DNA from: Shinella pollutisoli
GTDB taxonomy: Bacteria > Pseudomonadota > Alphaproteobacteria > Rhizobiales > Rhizobiaceae
NCBI RefSeq assembly: GCF_024609765.1
Contig: NZ_JANFDG010000001.1
Coordinates: 1 to 64,000, forward strand
DNA: 64,000 nt
Direction: 5' to 3'
The translations under genes were made by a program, and so were the position numbers. This document shows, one piece after another, positions 45,591-54,885 of the stretch (within the stretch, counting starts at the first letter, position 1; the number at the start of each line of letters is the position of its first letter). The notes under the pieces were generated by a model that saw only the letters and a program-made list of their open reading frames with translations, ran no database searches and was not told the origin of the DNA.

Positions 45591-46928
45591 ATGAACGTCC
45601 ACAACAGACCCAACGCGCCGGTGCTCGACAGCTACTGGATGCCCTTTACCGCCAACCGCCAGTTCAAGGCGGCGCCGCGGCTGCTCTCGGGTGCCGAAGG
45701 CATGTACTACACCAGCAGCGACGGCCGTCCGGTGCTCGACGGCACGGCGGGGCTCTGGTGCGTCAACGCCGGCCACGGCCGCCGGCAGATCGCCGCGGCG
45801 GTGGAGCGCCAGCTCACCGAGATGGACTACGCGCCCTCCTTCCAGATGGGCCATCCGGTCGCCTTCGACTTCGCCGAGCGGCTCGCCGAGATCGCGCCCG
45901 GCCCGGACGGCGCGAAGCTCGACCGGGTGTTCTTCACCGGCTCGGGCTCGGAATCGGTCGACACGGCGCTGAAGATCGCCATCGCCTACCAGCGCGCCAT
46001 CGGCCAGGGCACGCGCACGCGCCTCATCGGCCGCGAGCGCGGCTATCACGGCGTCGGCTTCGGCGGCATCTCGGTCGGCGGCATCGTCAACAACCGCCGC
46101 GTCTTCCCGCAGCTCGCCGGCAGCGATCATCTCCGCCACACCCACGATCTCGCCAGGAACGCCTTCGTCAAGGGCCAGCCGGAGCATGGCGCCGAGCTTG
46201 CCGACGACCTCGAACGGCTGGTCGCGCTGCACGGGGCGGAGACCATCGCCGCCTGCATCGTCGAGCCGGTCGCGGGCTCCACCGGCGTGCTCATCCCGCC
46301 GAAGGGCTATCTGGAGCGGCTGCGGGCGATCTGCGACAAGCACGGCATCCTGCTCATCTTCGACGAGGTCATCACCGGCTTCGGCCGCCTGGGTGCCGCC
46401 TTCGCCACCGACTATTTCGGCGTGACGCCGGACATCGTCACCACGGCGAAGGGGCTCACCAACGGCGCGATCCCGATGGGCGCGGTCTTCGCGAGCCGCA
46501 AGGTGCACGACGCGCTGATGCAGGGGCCGGAAAACGCGATCGAGCTGTTCCACGGCTACACCTATTCCGGCCACCCGGCCGCCTGCGCCGCCGGCATCGC
46601 CACGCTCGACATCTACCGCGACGAGGGCCTGCTGACGCGCGCGGCGGAGCTGCAGGCGGACTGGCACGCGGCGATGCATTCGCTGAAGGGCCTGCCGCAC
46701 GTCATCGACATCCGCACCATCGGCCTCATCGCCGGCATCGAGCTCGCGCCGCGGGACGGCGCACCGGGCACGCGCGCCTACGACGTCTTCGTCGACTGCT
46801 TCGAGAAGGGGCTGATGATCCGCGTCACCGGCGACATCATCGCGTTCTCGCCGCCGCTGATCGCCGAGAAGAAGCATTTCGAGGACATCGTCTCGATCCT
46901 CGGCGACGCGCTGAAGCGCGCGGCCTGA
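45591..46928 (+). CDS. Omega-amino acid:pyruvate aminotransferase (class III)
   Basis: 445 residues, PLP-dependent class III transaminase. The PLP lysine is in IVTTAKGLTNGAIPMGAVF near residue 288, with FDEVITGFGRLG upstream (Asp/Glu contacts) and FTGSGSESVDTALK. The N-terminal pattern SYWMPFTANRQFKAAPRLL is that of beta-alanine--pyruvate aminotransferase, which turns beta-alanine or other omega-amino acids plus pyruvate to malonate semialdehyde plus alanine. ATG at 45591 has AGAGGAG upstream. Which omega-amine is used is not fixed by sequence. Confidence 0.9.
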   Translation: MNVHNRPNAPVLDSYWMPFTANRQFKAAPRLLSGAEGMYYTSSDGRPVLDGTAGLWCVNAGHGRRQIAAAVERQLTEMDYAPSFQMGHPVAFDFAERLAEIAPGPDGAKLDRVFFTGSGSESVDTALKIAIAYQRAIGQGTRTRLIGRERGYHGVGFGGISVGGIVNNRRVFPQLAGSDHLRHTHDLARNAFVKGQPEHGAELADDLERLVALHGAETIAACIVEPVAGSTGVLIPPKGYLERLRAICDKHGILLIFDEVITGFGRLGAAFATDYFGVTPDIVTTAKGLTNGAIPMGAVFASRKVHDALMQGPENAIELFHGYTYSGHPAACAAGIATLDIYRDEGLLTRAAELQADWHAAMHSLKGLPHVIDIRTIGLIAGIELAPRDGAPGTRAYDVFVDCFEKGLMIRVTGDIIAFSPPLIAEKKHFEDIVSILGDALKRAA

Positions 46929-46994
46929 TCCGGCTGCACGACGGACAAAAGCTTGCTATAAGCCGGGCTCGTCACCACACGGGCCCGGTTTTCC

Positions 46995-47357
46995 ATGTCG
47001 TCATCGTCCGCCAGAGCACCGAAGATCATCTTCCGCATCCAGATCGGGGCGGAGGGGCGGATCGGGCGCGGCAAGATCGAGCTTCTCGGCCATATCCGCG
47101 AGACGGGCTCGATCTCGGCGGCCGGGCGGGCGATGGACATGTCCTACCGGCGGGCGTGGCTGCTCGTCGACGAGATGAACCGGCTGTTCCGCGAGCCCGT
47201 GGTCGCCTCGCAGCGCGGCGGCAAGCAGGGCGGCGGGGCGGTCGTCACCCCCTTCGGCGAGGCGCTGCTTGCCCGCTACCGGTCGATGGAGGCGACGATG
47301 GCAACGGCCGTCGCCGACGATCTCGGCTGGATCCGCGCCAATCTCGCGGAGGACTAG
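46995..47357 (+). CDS. modE: ModE-like molybdate-responsive regulator (winged HTH)
   Basis: 120 residues, N-terminal winged-helix domain of ModE without the C-terminal molybdate-binding TOBE domains. Features: FRIQIGAEGRIGRGKIELLGHIRETGSISAAGRAMDMSYRRAWLLVDEMN..GGKQGGGAVVTPFGEALL. Standalone ModE_N proteins occur in alphaproteobacteria. It converges on modC with a six-base gap, linking it to molybdate uptake; how it would sense Mo without TOBE is unclear. Confidence 0.85.
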   Translation: MSSSSARAPKIIFRIQIGAEGRIGRGKIELLGHIRETGSISAAGRAMDMSYRRAWLLVDEMNRLFREPVVASQRGGKQGGGAVVTPFGEALLARYRSMEATMATAVADDLGWIRANLAED

Positions 47358-47363
47358 CTGCGG

Positions 47364-48437
47364 TCATTCCAGCGCCACCGTCTTGACGACGGCATAGACC
47401 GGAAGGCCGGGGGCGAGGCCGAGCCGGCCCGCGGAGAAGGCGGTGATGCGCGCACGGATGCGGTCGCCGCGGCAGGAAAGGACGAGGCTCGTCATGCCCT
47501 CCCCGTCCGGCTCGACCGCCTCGACCGTGCCTTCCAGGATGTTGAGCGCGCTCAGGCCCTCCGGCCGCACGGTCGCGACCATCACGTCGCGGGCGGGAAT
47601 GCGCAGGCGCACCGCCTCGCCGGCCGAAACGCCGGCGGCGGGCACGACGAGCGGCAGGCCGCCCTGCAGGCGGATGGTGGCGAGGCCGTGCGCGGCGTCG
47701 CAGGCCTCGACGCGGCCGGAAAGCACGCTGCCCGCTTCGCGGCGCTCGGCGGCGGAGACGAGGCGCGGGCCGCCCAGCACCTCGGAGGCGGGGCCGACCG
47801 TCTCCACGCGTCCGGCGTTCATCAGCACCACGCGGTCGGCGATGCGCGCGACCTCGGCGACGGAATGGCTGACATAGACGATGGGGATGCCGACCTCGTC
47901 GCGCAGGCGTTCGAGATAGGGCAGGATCTCCGCCTTGCGGTCCTCGTCGAGGGCCGCGAGCGGCTCGTCCATCAGCAACAGGCGCGGGGCGGAGAGCAGC
48001 GCGCGGCCGATGGCGACGCGCTGCTTCTCGCCGCCGGAGAGGTTCGCCGGCCGGCGCTTGAGCAGGTCGCCGATGCCGAGGAGATCGACGATGCAGGCGG
48101 GGTTTTCGGCGCGCGCGCCCTTCGGCGCGAACCAGCGGCCGTAGTCGAGGTTCTGCCGCACCGTCATGTGCGGGAAGAGCCGCGCCTCCTGGAAGACATA
48201 GCCGAAACGGCGGCGGTGGGCCGGCACGAAGACGCCGCGGGCGGTGTCGACCAGCACGTCGCCGGACAGCACCACCCGTCCTTCATCCGGCCGGGCGAGG
48301 CCGGCGACGATGCGCACGAGCGAGGTCTTGCCCGAGCCCGAGCGGCCGAACAGCGCGGTGACGCCGCCCTCGGCGGTGAAGGCGGCGTCGAGCGCGAAGG
48401 TGCCGAGCCGCTGGCGGACGTCGACCACGAGGCTCAT
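47364..48437 (-). CDS. modC: Molybdate ABC transporter ATP-binding protein
   Basis: 357 residues. Walker [11 protein letters not shown], signature [16 protein letters not shown], Walker [18 protein letters not shown]-loop [14 protein letters not shown], and C-terminal MOP/TOBE region (residues ~285-357). Coupled to modB by ATGA overlap. Confidence 0.95.
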   Translation of the reverse strand: MSLVVDVRQRLGTFALDAAFTAEGGVTALFGRSGSGKTSLVRIVAGLARPDEGRVVLSGDVLVDTARGVFVPAHRRRFGYVFQEARLFPHMTVRQNLDYGRWFAPKGARAENPACIVDLLGIGDLLKRRPANLSGGEKQRVAIGRALLSAPRLLLMDEPLAALDEDRKAEILPYLERLRDEVGIPIVYVSHSVAEVARIADRVVLMNAGRVETVGPASEVLGGPRLVSAAERREAGSVLSGRVEACDAAHGLATIRLQGGLPLVVPAAGVSAGEAVRLRIPARDVMVATVRPEGLSALNILEGTVEAVEPDGEGMTSLVLSCRGDRIRARITAFSAGRLGLAPGLPVYAVVKTVALE

Positions 48438-49135
48438 TCGAGATGCACCTTGCGGCCGATGCGCTGGGCGAGCATTTCCGAGGCGACGAGGGCCGCCATG
48501 GAAATGGCGATGGCGACGAGCGTGAGGCGCATCGCCCCCGCGTCGCCCCCCGGCACCTGGGTGAAGGTGTAGATCGCGGCCGACAGCGTCTGCGTCTCGC
48601 CGGGGATGTTGGAGACGAAGGTGATCGTCGCGCCGAACTCGCCCATGGCCTTGGCGAAGGAAAGGATCATGCCGGCAAGCACGCCGGGCAGGATCAGCGG
48701 CAGGGTGACGGTGGCGAAGACCGGGACGGGGCCGGCGCCGAGCGTGCCGGCCGCCTCTTCCAGCTTGCGGTCGACCGCCTCGATCGACAGGCGGATGGAG
48801 CGCACCATCAGCGGGAAGCCCATCACGGCGCAGGCAAGCGCCGCCCCGGTCCAGCGGAAGGAAAGCACGATGCCGAACCAGTCCGACAGGAACGCGCCGA
48901 TCGGCCCGCGCCGGCCGAACAGCACGAGCAGGATGAAGCCGGTGACGACCGGCGGCAGGACGAGCGGCAGATGGACGAGGCCGTTCAGCAGCGACTTGCC
49001 CCAGAAGCGCCCGCGCGCGAGCGCCAGCGCCACCAGGATGCCGGGCGGCAGGCTCGCCAGCATGGCGACCGTCGACACCCGCAGGCTGAGCCGGATCGCC
49101 GTCCATTCCTCGTCGCTCAGGGTTGGCCAGTCCAC
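48434..49135 (-). CDS. modB: Molybdate ABC transporter permease
   Basis: 233 residues with five to six membrane segments and the permease-ATPase coupling loop [26 protein letters not shown]-terminal [39 protein letters not shown] is standard for ModB. Lies between modA (a RIME block in the gap) and modC. Confidence 0.95.
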   Translation of the reverse strand: MDWPTLSDEEWTAIRLSLRVSTVAMLASLPPGILVALALARGRFWGKSLLNGLVHLPLVLPPVVTGFILLVLFGRRGPIGAFLSDWFGIVLSFRWTGAALACAVMGFPLMVRSIRLSIEAVDRKLEEAAGTLGAGPVPVFATVTLPLILPGVLAGMILSFAKAMGEFGATITFVSNIPGETQTLSAAIYTFTQVPGGDAGAMRLTLVAIAISMAALVASEMLAQRIGRKVHLE

Positions 49136-49211
49136 ATCGTTCTCCCGGGCCGTTGCGTCAGCATTACGCCCTGCCCCACCGTCGAGAATAGAGGAAAACA
49201 GCGCGTCGATC

Positions 49212-49332
49212 CTTCTTCGCCCCGTTTACGGGGAGAGGATGCCGGCAGGCAGGTGAGGGGCGGAGTCGACTGGAGATGTCGCAATTGCCCCTCATCCCCC
49301 TGCCGGGACCTCTCCCCGCAAGCAGGGAGAAG
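49212..49332. repeat. RIME-type intergenic mosaic, block 8 (inside the mod operon)
   Basis: CTTCTTCGCCCCGTTTACGGGGAGAGG.., GGCAGGTGAGGGG, then CCCCTCATCCCCCTGCCGGG and CTCTCCCCGCAAGCAGGGAGAAG; a degenerate member in the modA-modB gap. Confidence 0.75.
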
Positions 49333-49368
49333 GAGCAAGAGGCGCACGCTCCTGTTACCGGCTCACGC

Positions 49369-50142
49369 TCACTTGAGGATCGTGAAGCCCTGCTCGGTGA
49401 AGAAGGGCCCGGCCTTGTCGGACTTCAGGAAGTCGAGATAGGCGGCGGACGCCGGGCTTGCCGATTCGGAAAGGACGGCGACCGGATAGATGATCGGCGG
49501 GTGGCTGTCTTCCGGGAAGGTGCCGACGATGGCGACGTCCGGGTCGGCGGCGGCGTCCGTCTGGTAGACGATGCCGTAGGGCGCCTCGCCGCGCGAGACG
49601 AGCGCCAGGGCGGCGCGCACGCTCTCGGCGCCCGCGACCTTGCCCTCGACCGCCGCCCAGGCGCCGAGCTTCTCCAGCGCCGCCTTGCCGTACTTGCCGG
49701 CCGGCACCGAATCGACTGCGCCCATGGCGAGCCTGCCGTCGCCGACGAGGCCGGCGAGGTCGAAGCCTTCCCTGATCTCGACCGGCTCGGCCTTGTCCTT
49801 CGGCGCGACCAGCACGATGCGGTTGCCGAGCAGGTTCGCGCGGGTGTCCTCCCTGATCAGCTTCTTCTCGGCGACATAGTCCATCCAGGCGAGGTCGGCG
49901 GAGATGAAGAGGTCGGCCGGCGCGCCCTGCTCGATCTGCTTGGCGAGCGCGGAGCTTGCGGCATAGGAGACCGCCGTCTCGTTGCCCGTCTCCTGCTGCC
50001 AGGCGGCGTTGGCGGCATCGAGCGCGTTCTTGAGGCTCGCGGCGGCGAAGACGGTGACCTTGTCCGCCGCGGCGACGGGCATGGCGAGCGGCAGCGCCGC
50101 AAGGAAGGCGACGGCGAGTTTCAAAAGCAGACGACGGTTCAT
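49369..50142 (-). CDS. modA: Molybdate ABC transporter substrate-binding protein
   Basis: 257 residues with a signal peptide (LLLKLAVAFLAALPLAMPVAAAD) and the ModA fold: VTVFAAASLKNALDAA, YAASSALAKQIEQGAPADLFISADLAWMDY, GAVDSVPAGKYGKAALEKLG. Delivers molybdate/tungstate to ModBC. First gene of the operon; a ModE-like box lies ~60 bases upstream. Confidence 0.95.
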   Translation of the reverse strand: MNRRLLLKLAVAFLAALPLAMPVAAADKVTVFAAASLKNALDAANAAWQQETGNETAVSYAASSALAKQIEQGAPADLFISADLAWMDYVAEKKLIREDTRANLLGNRIVLVAPKDKAEPVEIREGFDLAGLVGDGRLAMGAVDSVPAGKYGKAALEKLGAWAAVEGKVAGAESVRAALALVSRGEAPYGIVYQTDAAADPDVAIVGTFPEDSHPPIIYPVAVLSESASPASAAYLDFLKSDKAGPFFTEQGFTILK

Positions 50143-50203
50143 TCCTGTTCTCCCGGGCAGCGTGATGTTTTCCCGAATATATCGATGCCGGCGGCTTTGT
50201 CAG

Positions 50204-50227
50204 CGCTCTATTTTCAAAAATACAACG
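50204..50227. promoter_or_regulatory. Candidate ModE box upstream of modA
   Basis: CGCTCTATTTT-CA-AAATACAACG-like imperfect dyad (CGcTcTA..TAcaaCG) fits the CGNTATA-type ModE operator; ~60 bases before the modA start. Fits autoregulation of molybdate uptake by the modE-like product. Confidence 0.45.
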
Positions 50228-50266
50228 AAACAGTCTGCGGCGGGGAAAGGCGGGTCCTGAAATGGA

Positions 50267-50420
50267 AAAGCCTGCCGCGGGAGGAGGTGCGGCAGGCTTT
50301 CCGATAGAACCGAACGGCGATTGGGAGGAGGAATATCGCCGTTCCCGCAGGCGTCCTTGGGAGGAGGAGTAGGCCGCCTGCAATATCGAAGCTTTGCGGG
50401 AGGAGGTGCATCGCTTCGAT
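50267..50420 (-). ncRNA. Four-hairpin CCUCCUCCC sRNA array (CcsR/cuckoo-type)
   Basis: Read on the minus strand, four tandem stem-loops each expose CCUCCUCCC in the loop: 50420-50385 (ATCGAAGC/GCTTCGAT), 50381-50347 (GCAGGCG/CGCCTGC), 50344-50312 (GAACGGCGAT/ATCGCCGTTC) and 50300-50267 (AAAGCCTGCCGC/GCGGCAGGCTTT, 12 bp). The last has a T-run after it and would terminate. This matches the alphaproteobacterial cuckoo/CcsR RNAs, which carry the anti-SD-like CUCCUCCC motif and are processed from a DUF1127 transcript; the DUF1127 gene is directly upstream (50609-50755). Confidence 0.75.
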
Positions 50421-50551
50421 AAATATGACTATATCTGACTCGCGCTCATTTGATAGGCATTATATTGCAATGCAGCTATGCGCTATGCGCTTATCGAATA
50501 ACTGGACCGGTGCCGGGACCAGCCTGCGAAGCGCTTCTTTTTGCAATGCAA

Positions 50552-50578
50552 AAACGCCCGCCGGAGGGGCGGGCGTTT
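50552..50578 (-). terminator. Hairpin between DUF1127 and the sRNA array
   Basis: AAACGCCCGCC (50552-50562) and GGCGGGCGTTT (50568-50578) with a T-run on the minus-strand 3' side. It would stop or partly attenuate the DUF1127 transcript before the sRNA array. Confidence 0.6.
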
Positions 50579-50608
50579 CAAAACCATGCCTTGCGGCCGG
50601 CGGTCGGA

Positions 50609-50755
50609 TCAGAAGCCGACGGCGGCGCGGGCGACCGTCTTGATCTCGGAGCGATTGATGCCGAGATCCTGGAGTTCGCGTGCGTTCATGCGGCTCAGCT
50701 CGTTGACGGTCTGACGATATTTGCGCCAATTGCTGAAGGAACGTGCCATGTTCAT
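50609..50755 (-). CDS. Small DUF1127 protein (48 aa, CcaF1-like)
   Basis: 48 residues: MNMARSFSNWRKYRQTVNELS then RMNARELQDLGINRSEIKTVARA, the compact DUF1127 form. ATG at 50755 has AAGGGGA upstream. In Rhodobacter the small DUF1127 protein CcaF1 is co-transcribed with and helps process the CcsR sRNAs; the same gene order is seen here. Role by analogy only. Confidence 0.75.
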   Translation of the reverse strand: MNMARSFSNWRKYRQTVNELSRMNARELQDLGINRSEIKTVARAAVGF

Positions 50756-51046
50756 GATGATCCCCTTTCCTGAGGCTCTCTGTTCGGCACCGTCCGTGGC
50801 GCCGCGTCTTTCGATGGCCTCCATATAGGCTCATGCTGCATTGCATAAAAGCGCGCAAGGAGCAGGACACCCATGCGGATGATGCATGGGTCCGGCAAGG
50901 TTTCGTTAAGGACGCAGTCGGGCGCCTTCCCCCGCGCCGCCCGCGGCGGCTGTCGGAACTGGTCGCGCGCTAGTCGCAGACAGGCTGAAACGGCAGGATG
51001 GCAGGCCCTAAGATCGGCTCGAACACTCCAAGCAGGGGCGCAAGCA

Positions 51047-53608
51047 ATGGCAGAATTTCCGCAGAAGGCGAAGGTCGTCATCATCGGTCTGGGCGGCATC
51101 GTGGGCGCGTCGATCGCCCATCATCTCATCGAGCGGGGATGGGACGACATCGTCGGCATCGACAAGTCCGGCATCCCGACCGACATCGGCTCGACCGCGC
51201 ACGCCTCCGACTTCTGCTACACGACCAGCCACGACTATCTTTCGGTCTGGACGACGCAATATTCCATCGATTTCTTCGAGAAGATGGGCCACTACGCCCG
51301 CATCGGCGGCCTCGAGGTGGCGCGCACCGGCGACGAGACCTGGATGGAGGAGATCAAGCGCAAGCTCTCCTCGGCAAAAGCCTTCGGCACCCGGGCGCAC
51401 TACGTCTCGCCGGCGGAGATCAAGAAGCTGTTCCCGCTGATCGAGGAAGACCAGGTGATGGGCGGCATGTTCGACCCGGATGCCGGCCTCGTCATCCCGC
51501 GCTCGCAGACCGTCGCCGGCAAGCTGGTCGACGCCGCCGAGAAGAGCGGCAAGCTTGCGGCCTTCGCCAACACGCCGGCCAAGTCGCTGATCGTCGAGGG
51601 GGGCCGCATCAAGGGCGTCGTCACCCATCGCGGCACGATCATGGCCGACCATGTCATCGTCTGCGCCGGGCTCTGGGGCCGGCTGATCGCCGAGATGGTG
51701 GGCGAGGACCTGCCGGTGATGCCGGTCGACCATCCACTGACCTTCTTCGGCCCCTATGACGAGTTCGAAGGCACCGGCAAGGAGATCGGCTATCCGCTGC
51801 TGCGCGACCAGGGCAACTCCGCCTATATGCGCGACACCGGCGACCCGAAGACCACCGAGGGCGGCCAGATCGAGTGGGGCTACTACGAGACCGACAATCC
51901 GCGCCTCTGCCACCCGCGCGACCTGCTCGAGAAGCACGAAGCGCGCCTTTCGCCCTCGCAGCGCGATCTCGACATGGAGCAGATCATCGCGCCGCTCGAA
52001 CGCGCCATGGAGCTGACGCCGATCCTCGGCGAGCTCGGCTACAACGAGAGCCATTCCTTCAACGGCCTCCTGCAGGTCTCGGCCGCCGGCGGCCCGTCCT
52101 GCGGCGAGAGCCAGAAGGTGCGCGGCCTCTGGTACTGCGTCGCCATCTGGGTGAAGGACGGCCCCGGCTACGGCAAGCTGATCGCCGACTGGATGACGGA
52201 CGGCCGGACGGCGATCGACCACAACAGCATCGACTACGCCCGCTTCTATCCGCACCAGCTCACCGAAGAGTTCATCGAGAACCGCTGCCGCGAGGCCGCG
52301 CAGAAGATCTACTTCCCGGCCGTGCATCCGCGCGAGCCCTATGCGACGAGCCGCGGCGTCAAGCGCTCGCCCTTCCACGAGCGCGAAGTCGAGCTCGGCG
52401 GCCATTTCATGGAGCTCGGCGGCTGGGAGCGCGCGCACGGCTACAAGGCCAACGAGCACCTCCTGGAGAAATACGGCGACCGTGTGCCCGTGCGCGAGAA
52501 CGAATGGGACAACCGCCACTTCTGGCGCGTCTCCAATGCCGAGCACCTGGCGATGAGCGAGGATTGCGGCATCGTCAACCTCTCGCATTTCCACATGGTG
52601 GACATCGAGGGGCCCGACCACGTCGAACTCTTGGAGTGGCTTTGCGCGGCAAAAATCGGCGGCGACGGCAATGTCGGCAAGGGCATCTACACCCACTTCC
52701 TCGACGACGAGGGCATGGTGCGCGCCGACTTCACCGTCTTCCGCATGGCCGACCGCTGCCGGCTCGTCAACGGCGCCGACGCCGGCCCGCGCGACTTCCA
52801 CTACATGAAGCGGGTGGCAGAGGACCGCGGCCTCGACGTCACCATCACCGACGTCTCGGAAAAATTCATCACCATCGGCATCTGGGGGCCGAACGCCCGC
52901 GAAACGCTGAAGAAGGTCGTCGCCGACCCGGCCGGGCTCGACCCGGAGAACTTCGCCTTCGCGGCGATCAAGCCGATCGAGATCGCCGGCAAGCCGGTCA
53001 CCGCCTTCCGCATCTCCTATGTCGGCGAGCAGGGCTGGGAACTGCACATGAGATACGAGGACGGGCTCGCCGTCTGGGATGCGCTGCGCGCGACCGGCGT
53101 CATGGCCTTCGGCGTCGAGACCTATGCCAACTCGCGCCGCATGGAGAAGAGCCTGCGCCTGCAGAATGCCGACCTGCTCACGCAGTACAACCTGATCGAG
53201 GCGGACCTCGCCCGCCCGAAGGTCAAGGAGGCCGATTTCCGCGGCAAGGCCAAGCACCTCGAATACAAGGCCCGCGACCACCAGCCGGCGATGCTCTGCA
53301 CGCTGGTGATGACGGAGAACACCGACAAGAACGGCGTGAAGCGGTACCCGGTCGGCACCCTGCCGGTGATCGACCCGGAGACGGGCGCGGTGCTGGTCGA
53401 CGAACTCGGCCGCCGCTCCTACACGACCTCCATCGCCTACGGCCCGACGATCGGCAGGAACATCGCGCTCGCCTACCTGCCCTGGGAATACTGCCAGGAA
53501 GGCCGCAAGCTGCAGGTCGAGTATTTCGCCGAGGCCTATCCGGTCGAGGTGGCGGGGGTCGGCTACAAGCCGCTCTACGACCCCGAGAATCAGAAGCCGC
53601 GGACGTAA
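51047..53608 (+). CDS. FAD-dependent GcvT-domain dehydrogenase (dimethylglycine/sarcosine dehydrogenase-like)
   Basis: 853 residues in two parts: an N-terminal FAD oxidase domain (VVIIGLGGIVGASIAHHLIERGW, the dinucleotide fold) and C-terminal GcvT/aminomethyltransferase domains (from about residue 440, e.g. ENEWDNRHFWRVSNAEHLAMSEDCGIVNLSHFHMVDIEGPDHVELLEWLC). Members demethylate dimethylglycine, sarcosine or related methylamines and pass the methyl group to tetrahydrofolate. The ATG at 51047 is used; the longer frame opening has no ribosome site. Specific substrate not decided here. Confidence 0.85.
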   Translation: MAEFPQKAKVVIIGLGGIVGASIAHHLIERGWDDIVGIDKSGIPTDIGSTAHASDFCYTTSHDYLSVWTTQYSIDFFEKMGHYARIGGLEVARTGDETWMEEIKRKLSSAKAFGTRAHYVSPAEIKKLFPLIEEDQVMGGMFDPDAGLVIPRSQTVAGKLVDAAEKSGKLAAFANTPAKSLIVEGGRIKGVVTHRGTIMADHVIVCAGLWGRLIAEMVGEDLPVMPVDHPLTFFGPYDEFEGTGKEIGYPLLRDQGNSAYMRDTGDPKTTEGGQIEWGYYETDNPRLCHPRDLLEKHEARLSPSQRDLDMEQIIAPLERAMELTPILGELGYNESHSFNGLLQVSAAGGPSCGESQKVRGLWYCVAIWVKDGPGYGKLIADWMTDGRTAIDHNSIDYARFYPHQLTEEFIENRCREAAQKIYFPAVHPREPYATSRGVKRSPFHEREVELGGHFMELGGWERAHGYKANEHLLEKYGDRVPVRENEWDNRHFWRVSNAEHLAMSEDCGIVNLSHFHMVDIEGPDHVELLEWLCAAKIGGDGNVGKGIYTHFLDDEGMVRADFTVFRMADRCRLVNGADAGPRDFHYMKRVAEDRGLDVTITDVSEKFITIGIWGPNARETLKKVVADPAGLDPENFAFAAIKPIEIAGKPVTAFRISYVGEQGWELHMRYEDGLAVWDALRATGVMAFGVETYANSRRMEKSLRLQNADLLTQYNLIEADLARPKVKEADFRGKAKHLEYKARDHQPAMLCTLVMTENTDKNGVKRYPVGTLPVIDPETGAVLVDELGRRSYTTSIAYGPTIGRNIALAYLPWEYCQEGRKLQVEYFAEAYPVEVAGVGYKPLYDPENQKPRT

Positions 53609-53619
53609 ACACCCGGAAG

Positions 53620-53761
53620 CTTTGCCCCTCACCCTAACCCTCTCCCCGCAAGCGGGGAGAGGGGACCTGCCCTGCGAACGGTACCGGTCGAGGAAAACGA
53701 CGCGGCATCTCCCTTCTCCCCGCCTGCGGGGAGAAGGTGGCCGGCAGGCCGGATGAGGGGC
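53620..53761. repeat. RIME-type intergenic mosaic, block 9 (twin of block 2)
   Basis: CTCTCCCCGCAAGCGGGGAGAGG, the CTGCCCTGCGAACGGT spacer and CTTCTCCCCGCCTGCGGGGAGAAG ending GGATGAGGGG, like 7743-7871. Confidence 0.85.
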
Positions 53762-53784
53762 CTGGCGCACGGCGACCTTTGCAG

Positions 53785-54885
53785 TCACCTCCCCAACAAA
53801 GCCTTCGCGTGGATCGCCATCATGCGCTCCTCGTTTGCCGGGATCACCAGCGTCTCGAACGGCGGCAGGAAGGCGAGGTTCGCGAGGATGGCCTCGCGCA
53901 CGGGCGCGGCGTTCTCGCCGATGCCGCCGGTGAAGACGAAGGCATCGAGGCCGCCCATCGACACCGCCATCGCCGCCGCATGCTGGGCGACCTTCAAGGC
54001 ATAGTAGTCGAGCGCGAAGGCGGCGCGCGGATCGTCGCTTTCGAGCAGCGTCTTGACGTCGTTGCTGATGCCGGAAAGCCCCTTGAGGCCGGAGCGCTCG
54101 TAGAGCGTCTCCTCGATCTGCTCCACCGTCATGCCGAGTCCGCGCATCATGTAGGTGACGGCGCCGGGGTCGATCGAGCCGGTGCGGGTGCCCATCGGCA
54201 GGCCGTCGAGCGCGGTCATGCCCATCGTCGTGTCGATGCTGAAGCCGTTTTTCATCGCGCAGAGGCTCGCCCCGTTGCCGAGATGGCCGACGACGACGCG
54301 GCCTTCCGCAAGCTCCGGCCGCTCGGCGGCAAGCACCCGGGCGATCCACTCGTAGGAAATGCCGTGGAAGCCGTAGCGTCGGATGCCTTTCTCGCGCAAC
54401 GCCGCCTCCAGCGCGAAGGTGTGGAACAACTCGCCGTGGCCGGCATGGAAGGCGGTGTCGAAGCAGGCGATGTCCGGGGCACGGCCGGAAAGCCGCTTGG
54501 AGGCGGCGATGCCGGCGAGATTGTAGGGCTGATGCAGCGGGGCCAGCGGGTTCAGCGCTTCGAGCGCCACGAGGATCTCCGGCGTGACGACCACCGGCGC
54601 CACGAAGGTGCCGCCGCCGTGGACGACGCGGTGGACGGTCGCCACCGTGCGCCAGCCGTCGTCGTAGCGGTCGATGAGATCGACGACGGCGCCCATGGCC
54701 GCCTCGTGGTCGTGGGCGGACAGCGGCCGGTCGATCGCCGTCTCGCCGATCGTCGCGGCAAGCCGCGCCCGGGTGCCGATCCCGGTCACCTTGCCCTTGG
54801 CGCGCCTGGCGAGCGTCGCATGGTCGAAGATCTCGAATTTCAGGCTCGAGGAGCCGCAATTGAGCACCAGCAGGACGTCGATCAT
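53785..54885 (-). CDS. ackA: Acetate kinase
   Basis: 366 residues. N-terminal VLLVLNCGSSSLKFEIF (phosphate-1), VHRVVHGGG, FDTAFHAGHGE, RYGFHGISYEW, VVVGHLGNGASLCAM and FVFTGGIGENAAPVREAIL are the acetate kinase signatures. Somewhat shorter than the usual ~400. Start overlaps the stop of the upstream pta by four bases. Acetyl-P/acetate interconversion with Pta. No phosphoketolase gene in the window. Confidence 0.9.
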   Translation of the reverse strand: MIDVLLVLNCGSSSLKFEIFDHATLARRAKGKVTGIGTRARLAATIGETAIDRPLSAHDHEAAMGAVVDLIDRYDDGWRTVATVHRVVHGGGTFVAPVVVTPEILVALEALNPLAPLHQPYNLAGIAASKRLSGRAPDIACFDTAFHAGHGELFHTFALEAALREKGIRRYGFHGISYEWIARVLAAERPELAEGRVVVGHLGNGASLCAMKNGFSIDTTMGMTALDGLPMGTRTGSIDPGAVTYMMRGLGMTVEQIEETLYERSGLKGLSGISNDVKTLLESDDPRAAFALDYYALKVAQHAAAMAVSMGGLDAFVFTGGIGENAAPVREAILANLAFLPPFETLVIPANEERMMAIHAKALLGR

